DNA from: CAZDHT01 sp964505325
Lineage (GTDB): Bacteria; Planctomycetota; PUPC01
Reading direction: 5' to 3'
Length of the DNA stretch: 25,588 nucleotides
Assembly (NCBI GenBank): GCA_964505325.1
Contig: CAZDHT010000049.1
Span: forward strand, 1 to 25,588
The translations under genes and the position numbers were made by a program. Below are positions 15,801 to 20,891 of this stretch, one piece after another. The notes under the pieces were generated by a model. That model saw only the letters and a program-made list of their open reading frames with translations. It had not been told where the DNA came from and did no database searches. Every line of letters starts with the position of its first letter. The stretch's first letter is position 1.

Positions 15801-16979
15801 AATGCAAAGACCGGCGAGTTCGTGTGGCGCCGGCCGACCGATCTCGGCATCCGCCCGCCGCAGTCTGCGGCCTTGAAGCCGACGGCGCTGCTCGTCCGGG
15901 GGCGCCGAGTGGCCGCGTGCAACCGGTACGGTTACGTCGAGTTCGACGCGGAGACGGGAGCGATTCTGCGCCGCCTCAACGTTCGCACCGCACGGCCGAT
16001 GGCGGCGACGAAGCACGGCATCGTGGTGGCGACGGCGCCCGGCCGCCTGGTCGCCGTGGCCGACCCGCCCGCGGACGGACCCGCCGGCAAGATGCTGGAC
16101 GTCGCCGACAACGCGGCGAAGGAGGGGCGAAAGCGGACGGCATTGGGCATCACGCGGTTGGTCGCAACCTACGTGGATCCTGTCAATCTGCGGGCGCACG
16201 AGCTGGCGCTCCGGCTCGGCGCCGACGGCAGCCCGCGCCACGCGCAGGCCCTGTACACCATGCTGGTCTCGAACGCCGACCTGTACGTTCCCGAGGTGCG
16301 CGCCCTCATGCGGAAGCACCTTCGGCACACCACGGCGTCGCCCGGCGTTGCCCCGAGAATCTTCAGCCTCGTTGCCCGGGCCCACCTGGAGCGCGGGGCC
16401 GTACGCGAGGCGGCGGAGGCGTTCGAGTCGTTCTCGAAGATCCGGGGCAGTATCGAGGTCCTGTCCCAGCTTCTCAGGCTCCAACTTGCCGGAGATCAGG
16501 ACGAGCAGGTGTCGGAGACGATCCGCCGACTGACGGCCATCGGGCTGGGAGGAGCGGGGTCCGCGTTTGCGGCGCTGACGGCGGAGGGGCAGGAGGAGCG
16601 CGCCCTCGAGATTGCGGCTCGGTTTGCCGGTCGAACCAGCGCCGGCCCGCTGCTGTACGTGGCGCTCGGCGTCTCCGGCGGGTCGGGGCTCTTCGAGCGG
16701 GCGCAGGAGATGCTCCGCAAGGCGAAGATCGTCGAGGACGGCAAGGACGTTCCGCTGCCCCGGGACGTCGTGGGGCGCTGCACGGCGTACCTGTTGTCGA
16801 ACGCAGGGGTAGCGGACCGGGCCGTCCGGAAGTACAGCGAGGACATCGCGCGCGACCTCGACCGCTTCCGCAAGCTGCTGGACAGCCGCCGCGACGCGCT
16901 CAAGGCGCTCAACCAACCCAGGGAACTCAAGCTTCTCGAAGAGCGGATCGAGCTCCTGAAAAAAGCCGAATTCCCTTAG
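12828..16979 (+). CDS. Very large exported double beta-propeller protein with helical tail
   Basis: This 1383-aa protein starts at GTG 12828, with GAGGGGA 7 nt upstream. A short hydrophobic leader (CMSVACFLAAPEPP) suggests export, though it lacks a positive n-region. Residues ~125-425 contain Reg_prop-like propeller blades (FIDRDGRTWLGS, HGLWIASHSRVFIFDG and DDAGRIWVSRGRGIEV). Residues ~480-740 are mostly helical with an alanine-rich repair/TPR-like feel. Residues ~744-1085 form a PQQ-like propeller with repeated WxxxT/GxP elements (EASSGGIRWTAE, NRRTGKPVWKH, NAKTGEFVWRR and DAETGAILRRL). The tail (~1085-1383) is helical with TPR-like pairs. I know no named family with this order. PQQ-like blades usually mean scaffolding here, not PQQ catalysis. 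It is probably periplasmic and grouped with the following exported TPR gene. Confidence 0.75.
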   Translation: MLIELCMSVACFLAAPEPPAVSLDELQGSLAARLAEHVHLRIGLGDGRGAAKAFTALAAVSDDPSAVREAALALLDVYENTGLPRDIRAQLISPEADVYDKAVVQLIDAFKNLSAEHKLPDKFRGWKVLGAGEGCPVTHARAFAAGPRGAVAILSEGLALFDGRRWQMMAPSALNVYKPVQAVFIDRDGRTWLGSAASHRPGATFADRLRRYRWGSVAHFEPSKSGTVPGRWHVYGGTDRVTSFAQGKHGLWIASHSRVFIFDGEHALPVNCPLPYSPFRKLLASPDSAELWVIDLKRFSRFDGKRWRSFAKRGPFRPRGAVMVKGRPVIVLASGLLVLAGENYVLAEAPAEAGELTAAAVHRDGRVWCVTDKGRVLSTDMKNWTVYGAPGKGALPHHITPAIFCDDAGRIWVSRGRGIEVCAGDPGNGRNVAAVLKKVAVRPAPLVSAAGSGGWLEDSVNLQVPPEEKEGQPPAADDLGGFGEDGVPAPKTTKELLEAFRKSPASAKMFKDLMTKLAAPADRAMRKDALAIAVRGRNSAFYSDAARVSEFARLLLNEGRSTHAFVMLLDGWYRSVNTPFRRGIEPALFESLADMGFGEFARPEFLEVDLQWPPLQPPPGARPGIRPVTAITHTDPPLNVRRVSIEHEVGRDEFAKAGLHRAVILADKRSVLASMYELPGWKQLIDDCIEAGDAASARRYMKLVDQLFRPGPELDQLRAAITKAGPQARNADSVALSPFRWIKQLDLVMDSGLAPIVSAYGPVHVFDEGTGRRVSIDPKTGAATREKGPVDYVVRGVVAHPHGAALLVKLKDGRIGIRGHAVGPDAKPVPHTAPIAGLSDSVDSFSATPVRKGVFYCFDGGLTKVDLNAGKVAWRNDHVVGGVTFWRTLLDRSLPVPDGKDVFVVAGYKLYCVEASSGGIRWTAECRAAGTPAVVGDVVVVGTARREVWGLNRRTGKPVWKHLSAADSESLFVSDGVRVFFATQRGHVVALNAKTGEFVWRRPTDLGIRPPQSAALKPTALLVRGRRVAACNRYGYVEFDAETGAILRRLNVRTARPMAATKHGIVVATAPGRLVAVADPPADGPAGKMLDVADNAAKEGRKRTALGITRLVATYVDPVNLRAHELALRLGADGSPRHAQALYTMLVSNADLYVPEVRALMRKHLRHTTASPGVAPRIFSLVARAHLERGAVREAAEAFESFSKIRGSIEVLSQLLRLQLAGDQDEQVSETIRRLTAIGLGGAGSAFAALTAEGQEERALEIAARFAGRTSAGPLLYVALGVSGGSGLFERAQEMLRKAKIVEDGKDVPLPRDVVGRCTAYLLSNAGVADRAVRKYSEDIARDLDRFRKLLDSRRDALKALNQPRELKLLEERIELLKKAEFP

Positions 16980-17048
16980 CCATCCTCGTACTTTGTGATG
17001 TACCATACATGTAGCTGCAAGATGGTCGCGGGCGCCTGGAGTCCGAAG

Positions 17049-18164
17049 GTGCGGCGTATTTCCATCCGATTGCTGATCGCGGCGCTCGCCTGGCTGGCCG
17101 CCGGAAGCGCGGAGGCGCGGACCCGGATCCGCGCCGATGTCGACCTGCGGAACGACCGGCCGCGGATCACGCGGTTCCGGCGCGTTCGGCGCTACGGCTG
17201 GCACAGCGGCCTCCATTACGCGCCATATGTCGACGCGAACGGCGTCTGGCGCGTCGGCTGGCACCGCGGCACCCACAAGGACTGGTACGTCATCGACGTC
17301 CCGGTGCTTGACAAGATCGACCGGGCCGACTGGGAAGTCTACGCTCGACTCGGCAAAGGGAAGCGCCTGCGGGTCCGCGGCGATGTCAATCGGTCCGTGC
17401 ACAGGGCGACGGTCGTCGCCGCGCCGCGCGGCACGATCCTGAGTTGGCTCACCCCCAGCGGCGCCGTCATATCCGGCGGAACGGGCTCGGTCGACCGGCG
17501 CATTATCGGCGACGGCTGGGCCGGCACCGATGTGGGCAACTCGATCATCATGATGGACCTGCCCGGCGCACCGGGCACGGAGATCTACCTGAAGCGCCGG
17601 ACGAGAGACCTGGTCCCGGCGAAGCCGGAGTCGGCGGAAGAGGCCCGCAAGCGGCTGGAGCAGGAGCGCCGGAACCTGGAGCGCGACCGGCTCCTTGACC
17701 TGGGGGACCAGCGCTTCGCCCGCGGGCTCTACCCGCAGGCGGCCCTGCTGTACCAGAAGGCCATGAAGCTGGACCGGACGGATGCGATTGCGCGGTTTGC
17801 CGTTGCCCATTCTCTGTTCGCCCTGGGAGTGTACAAGACCGCAGGCCGGAACGCGCGCCTGGCCCTCGATAGGTTCCCCGATTGGGGCCTCGTCAAGCTG
17901 GAGCTGCCGAAGTTCTACAAGGCCGAGGCCACGTTCTTTGACAAGCTGGCGGAGCTCGAGAAATACGTCGGCGCGAATCCGGGCGACGCCGACGCCAGAC
18001 TGCTGCTGGGATACTGCTACTACTTCTCCGGGCGGCGGCAGGAAGCGCTCGCCCACTTCAATCGGCTGGCCGCACAGCCCGGCGGAGACAAGCACGCCGA
18101 ACTGTTCGTCAAGCTCGCCAAGTACGAGGCCTACCTCGCCAAGCCGGACGCCAAAGAGAAATGA
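17049..18164 (+). CDS. Exported protein with unassigned beta domain and C-terminal TPRs
   Basis: This 371-aa protein has a clear signal peptide (RRISIRLLIAALAWLAAGSAEA, cleavage near residue 23). Residues 24-170 are rich in Arg, Trp, His and Gly (RRYGWHSGLHYAPYV, GVWRVGWHRGTHKDW) and match no family I recognise. A charged coiled stretch (EEARKRLEQERRNLERD, ~195-211) leads into TPR repeats to the C-terminus (FARGLYPQAALLYQKAMKL, LLGYCYYFSGRRQEALAHF). The frame is open from 16995. GTG 17049 was chosen because GGAG sits 7 nt upstream and it starts the signal peptide properly; ATG 16998 and 17022 are alternatives. It lies 69 bp after the double-propeller gene, also exported, suggesting a shared envelope role. 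It converges with hisF. Confidence 0.72.
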   Translation: MRRISIRLLIAALAWLAAGSAEARTRIRADVDLRNDRPRITRFRRVRRYGWHSGLHYAPYVDANGVWRVGWHRGTHKDWYVIDVPVLDKIDRADWEVYARLGKGKRLRVRGDVNRSVHRATVVAAPRGTILSWLTPSGAVISGGTGSVDRRIIGDGWAGTDVGNSIIMMDLPGAPGTEIYLKRRTRDLVPAKPESAEEARKRLEQERRNLERDRLLDLGDQRFARGLYPQAALLYQKAMKLDRTDAIARFAVAHSLFALGVYKTAGRNARLALDRFPDWGLVKLELPKFYKAEATFFDKLAELEKYVGANPGDADARLLLGYCYYFSGRRQEALAHFNRLAAQPGGDKHAELFVKLAKYEAYLAKPDAKEK

Positions 18165-18212
18165 CGCAGCCGCGGGGAGAACGCCCCTCGCCGGAAGTGC
18201 CCCTGCATTCCG

Positions 18213-19007
18213 TCAGCCGCATGCGGACGGATTCGTCAGGCGCATGTCGATGCCGCGGGTCGCGAGGTCCGCCTTGATCTCGCCGATGGTGTACTGCCCG
18301 TAGTGGATGATGGACGCGAGGATGGCCGCGTCCGCCTTGCCCTCCGTGAAGACCTCCGCCAGATGCTCGACGGAGCCGCCCCCGCCCGATGCGATCACCG
18401 GGATGCCGACCCGCTCCGCCATTCCCCGGGTCAGCTCGATCTCGAAGCCGGCGGTCGTGCCGTCGCGGTCGATGCTGTTGACGCACAGCTCGCCGGCGCC
18501 GAGGCCCTCGCCGCGCTTCGCCCACTCGAACGCGTCGATTCCCGTAAACGTCCGGCCGCCGTCGATCACGATTTCGTAGCCGCTCGGCATCTGGCCGGAC
18601 GGGCCGACGCTCTGCACCTGCATGCTGAGGACCACGCACTGGCTGCCGAACGCCCTGGCCCCTTCGCTGATAAGTTGCGGGTTGCGGACCGCGCCGCTGT
18701 CGATGCTCACCTTCTCCGCACCGGCGAGCAACACCTTTCGCATGTCCTCCAGCGTCCGGAGCCCGCCGCCGACCGAGAACGGGATGAAGATCTCGCGGGC
18801 GACGGCGCGGACCACGTCGATCATGATATCGCGGCGCTCGTTGCTTGCCGTGATGTCGTAGAACACGATCTCGTCGGCGCCGTCCTCGTAGTACTGCCGG
18901 GCCATCTCGACCGGGTCGCCGACGTCGACGTTCCCTTTGAACTTGACGCCCTTGGTCACCTTGCCGCCGCGCACGTCCAGGCACGGGATGATTCGTTTGG
19001 TCAGCAT
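18213..19007 (-). CDS. hisF: Imidazole glycerol phosphate synthase cyclase subunit, HisF-type, with Gln at position 130
   Basis: HisF is the (beta-alpha)8 barrel that cyclises PRFAR with ammonia from HisH to give imidazole glycerol phosphate and AICAR. The 264-aa protein has KRIIPCLD with the first catalytic Asp11, the phosphate-binding SVGGGLRT and ASGGGGS segments, and NSIDRDGT. At position 130, where Thermotoga HisF has its second essential Asp (AIDAK), this protein reads LSMQVQ with Gln130. This is a key-residue substitution in an otherwise well-conserved protein. An insertion-like stretch follows (~133-150). Start ATG 19007 overlaps the hisH stop (ATGCTGA, 19001-19007). It is the last gene of tmk-hisH-hisF. 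The family call is firm; normal activity is not certain. Confidence 0.92.
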   Translation of the reverse strand: MLTKRIIPCLDVRGGKVTKGVKFKGNVDVGDPVEMARQYYEDGADEIVFYDITASNERRDIMIDVVRAVAREIFIPFSVGGGLRTLEDMRKVLLAGAEKVSIDSGAVRNPQLISEGARAFGSQCVVLSMQVQSVGPSGQMPSGYEIVIDGGRTFTGIDAFEWAKRGEGLGAGELCVNSIDRDGTTAGFEIELTRGMAERVGIPVIASGGGGSVEHLAEVFTEGKADAAILASIIHYGQYTIGEIKADLATRGIDMRLTNPSACG

Positions 19008-19621
19008 GCGCCGGGCTCCCACTTGCAGAAGCTGTCCAGCATCTTCAGCCCGACCGGCCCGCTCTTCTCCAGGTGGAACTGCGTGGCCACCAGGTTGTCC
19101 TTCGCCACGACACACGGGAACACGTCGCCGTACTCGGAGGTCGCGTACACCAGGCCGGGGTCCGACGGCGCCGGATAATACGAATTCACGAAGTAGTAGT
19201 GGGCGCCGTCGGGCACGTCCGCAAACATCGGATGCGGCCTGGCGAACGTCACGTTGTTCCATCCGATCTGTGGGATCTTCAGGCCGCGCGACTCATCGAA
19301 CCGCTTCACGCGTCCCGGCAGAATCCCGAGACACTCGGCGTCGTCCTCCTCGCTCCGTTCGAAGATGACCTGGATGCCGATGCAGATTCCGAGCATCGGC
19401 TTCCCGCTCGGGAAGACCTCGTCCTTGAGCAGGACATCCAGTCCGAGCGCCCGCAGGCTCTCCATCGTGGCGCCCGCCGCGCCGACCCCGGGGAAGATCA
19501 CCCGCTCGGCCGAACGGATGGCGTCCGCGTCGTTCGTGATCTTCGCCTCGTGGCCGAGGTGCTCGACGGCGCGCAGCACGCTCTGCAAGTTCCCCGCCCG
19601 GTAGTCGATGATGGCGATCAT
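19001..19621 (-). CDS. hisH: Imidazole glycerol phosphate synthase glutaminase subunit
   Basis: HisH is a class I glutamine amidotransferase that hydrolyses glutamine and channels ammonia through the HisF barrel. The 206-aa protein shows the oxyanion-strand region FPGVGA (43-48) and the nucleophile Cys80 in LGICIGIQ (family GICLGMQ). It also has PQIGWNN and the His183/Glu185 pair in QFHLEKSG, so the catalytic triad is complete. Start ATG 19621 overlaps the tmk stop by ATGA (19618-19621), and its stop overlaps the hisF start. Length is typical. No other his genes are in the window. Confidence 0.95.
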   Translation of the reverse strand: MIAIIDYRAGNLQSVLRAVEHLGHEAKITNDADAIRSAERVIFPGVGAAGATMESLRALGLDVLLKDEVFPSGKPMLGICIGIQVIFERSEEDDAECLGILPGRVKRFDESRGLKIPQIGWNNVTFARPHPMFADVPDGAHYYFVNSYYPAPSDPGLVYATSEYGDVFPCVVAKDNLVATQFHLEKSGPVGLKMLDSFCKWEPGAC

Positions 19622-20241
19622 AGCAGCCCCGCGAGCGCGTTCCGCACCTCAGCCGCCACCACGTCGACGGCTTGCGAGGCGTCGATGCGGACGATCTGCT
19701 CGCCCTCCCGCTCGAGAATATCGGCAACCCTCAAGTAGCTCGCCCGAATGGCCGCCATCTTCTCGACCGTCTCAAAGACGTCATGGTTCTTCCGCTCGAC
19801 GGAGAAGCGCTCATAGGCGATCTGCGCGTCGAGGTCCAGAAGCACCGTCAAATCCGCCCGCCGCACGTGCCGGTTCAGCGCCCGGACCCAATCCAACTCG
19901 CAGCCGACCGACTGGTAAGCGAGCGACGAGAGGTAGCAGCGGTCGCTGACCACCCACCGGCCCCGCTCCAGCGCGGGAACGATCACGCCCTTCATATGGT
20001 CCAGCCGGTCCGCGGCGAACAGCAGCGCGAACAGCTCGGCCTCCACTTCCTCGCCCTCACGGCCGGGCAATTGCCGCGACAGCGCCAGCCGGATCAACTG
20101 CCCGACGCCGCGGTCGGTCGGCTCGAACGTCTCCACCACGTCGAGCCCCTCTGAGCGCAGCCACTCGGCGGCGAACCTTGACTGCGTCGTGGTCCCCGAC
20201 CCGTCGATCCCTTCGAATACGATGAACTTGCCTTCGCTCAT
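19618..20241 (-). CDS. tmk: Thymidylate kinase with atypical P-loop
   Basis: Tmk phosphorylates dTMP to dTDP. The 207-aa protein has the N-terminal FIVFEGIDGSG, the TFEPTDRGVGQLIR region, the SDRCYLSSLAYQ motif (family DR-Y/H followed by SSLAYQ) and LTVLLDLD. The Walker A loop reads GIDGSGTTTQ, with Thr17 where the invariant P-loop lysine normally sits (GSGKTTQ); the codon is ACC. The frame extends to 20487, but ATG 20241 gives the standard N-terminus. A promoter at 20274-20302 (start ~20267) rules out the longer form; ATG 20256 is a weaker alternative. It leads the tmk-hisH-hisF operon. Everything else matches Tmk. Confidence 0.9.
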   Translation of the reverse strand: MSEGKFIVFEGIDGSGTTTQSRFAAEWLRSEGLDVVETFEPTDRGVGQLIRLALSRQLPGREGEEVEAELFALLFAADRLDHMKGVIVPALERGRWVVSDRCYLSSLAYQSVGCELDWVRALNRHVRRADLTVLLDLDAQIAYERFSVERKNHDVFETVEKMAAIRASYLRVADILEREGEQIVRIDASQAVDVVAAEVRNALAGLL

Positions 20242-20273
20242 CAGCGCCCCATCCATCGACAGCTCACTGTGAC

Positions 20274-20302
20274 AATCTACCGGCACACCCGGCACGACGC
20301 AA
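20274..20302 (-). promoter_or_regulatory. Promoter of the tmk-hisH-hisF operon
   Basis: Minus strand: TTGCGT (-35, 20297-20302), 17 nt, TAGATT (-10, 20274-20279). The spacer contains GTGCCGG twice (CCGGCAC on the plus strand at 20280-20286 and 20289-20295), which could be incidental or an operator. Leader to ATG 20241 is ~26 nt. Confidence 0.5.
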
Positions 20303-20358
20303 GCAAAAACGCCGCGGTGCATCCGCGAAATCCCGGCGCTCGCCGGCGCGGCGTCCAG

Positions 20359-20379
20359 AATCTGCGCTGAGCGCAGATT
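20359..20379. repeat. Hairpin 1 of a covarying family
   Basis: AATCTGCGC, TGA, GCGCAGATT: a perfect 9-bp stem with a 3-nt loop. It is preceded by GCGTCCAG, like hairpin 3. Confidence 0.8.
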
Positions 20380-20425
20380 TGAGGAACTCACCACCGATGA
20401 ACGCAGATGGACGCGGACCTGCGAA

Positions 20426-20444
20426 ATCTGTGCCGGGTACAGAT
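20426..20444. repeat. Hairpin 2 of a covarying family
   Basis: ATCTGT (20426-20431), loop GCCGGGT, ACAGAT (20439-20444). It shares the loop with hairpin 3, but the innermost stem pair is T-A instead of C-G, so the stem is conserved by paired change. Confidence 0.75.
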
Positions 20445-20463
20445 CAAGCCACTGAGTCGCACA

Positions 20464-20492
20464 GATAAGTACCGAGAGGACAGGCACTTATC
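20464..20492. repeat. Imperfect 10-bp hairpin
   Basis: GATAAGTACC (20464-20473) and GGCACTTATC (20483-20492) pair in 9 of 10 positions around a 9-nt loop. The right side includes GACAGGCAC, also found (reverse strand) in the 191-bp repeat. Confidence 0.65.
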
Positions 20493-20537
20493 AGTCCAAC
20501 CAGTGCAATACAGTGTTCCGATGCGTCGCGCGTCCAA

Positions 20538-20558
20538 AATCTGCGCCGGGTGCAGATT
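20538..20558. repeat. Hairpin 3 of a covarying family
   Basis: AATCTGC (20538-20544), loop GCCGGGT, GCAGATT (20552-20558). It is preceded by GCGTCCAA, nearly the same lead-in as hairpin 1. Confidence 0.8.
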
Positions 20559-20857
20559 CTCCTCACCCACTATTCCGCTGACTTCTTCGTGAGGGCCCGG
20601 GCGCAACGAATGCGCCTCTGCGCCAGTGTGCCCAACCGCGCACATGCCGCCTCCACATGTAGGGGTGATTTTTGACAGAAATGCAAAACGCGCGCGCCGC
20701 CGCGTTTGGACCGTTCTCACAAGTCCTCCAGCGCCGAAGCCTTGCGACGGAATTGTTTTCCTACACGATTTGGAGTACAACTTTTTATTTTTTCTGCACG
20801 CGAAATTCCCAAGACTTTTCCGCGCCGCCGCTTGTGTAACGACTTGCAATTTCTCAT

Positions 20858-20870
20858 AGTGCCAGGCACT
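20858..20870. repeat. Short palindrome AGTGCC-A-GGCACT
   Basis: A perfect 6+1+6 palindrome 22 nt past the stop of the acyl-CoA synthetase gene. It is followed by TTGACTTGG, which also occurs in reverse beside the 191-bp repeat (5292-5306; 13 of 15 bases shared). There is no U-tract, so it is more likely a REP-like element than a terminator. Confidence 0.6.
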
Positions 20871-20891
20871 TTGACTTGGAGCGTTGCGGTG

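Larger units (their letters stand above)
20257..20891. other. 635-bp hairpin-rich intergenic region
   Basis: This gap holds the tmk promoter, four or more hairpins (20359-20558), a GATGAACGCAGATGGACGCGG-type repeat (20396-20416), an AT-rich island (~20745-20830) and a terminal 13-bp palindrome (20858-20870). No ORF with recognisable protein content was found. It looks like an accumulation site for REP-like elements. Confidence 0.7.

Noticed and set aside
5607..18095. A 4162-residue minus-strand protein
   Set aside because: Only the last 203 residues have a ribosome site and protein-like features; the remainder is low-complexity Arg/Pro/Ala/Gly sequence antisense to well-recognised genes such as recJ.
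18218..18227. Palindrome CCGCATGCGG as a terminator between convergent genes
   Set aside because: It lies within the hisF 3' coding end and has no U-tract.
20359..20444. Riboswitch or attenuator for the tmk operon
   Set aside because: The hairpins lie upstream of the predicted transcription start (~20267 on the minus strand), so they would not be in the leader.
20359..20558. CRISPR array
   Set aside because: The repeated hairpins are unequal in spacing and sequence, with no constant repeat-spacer pattern and no cas genes.
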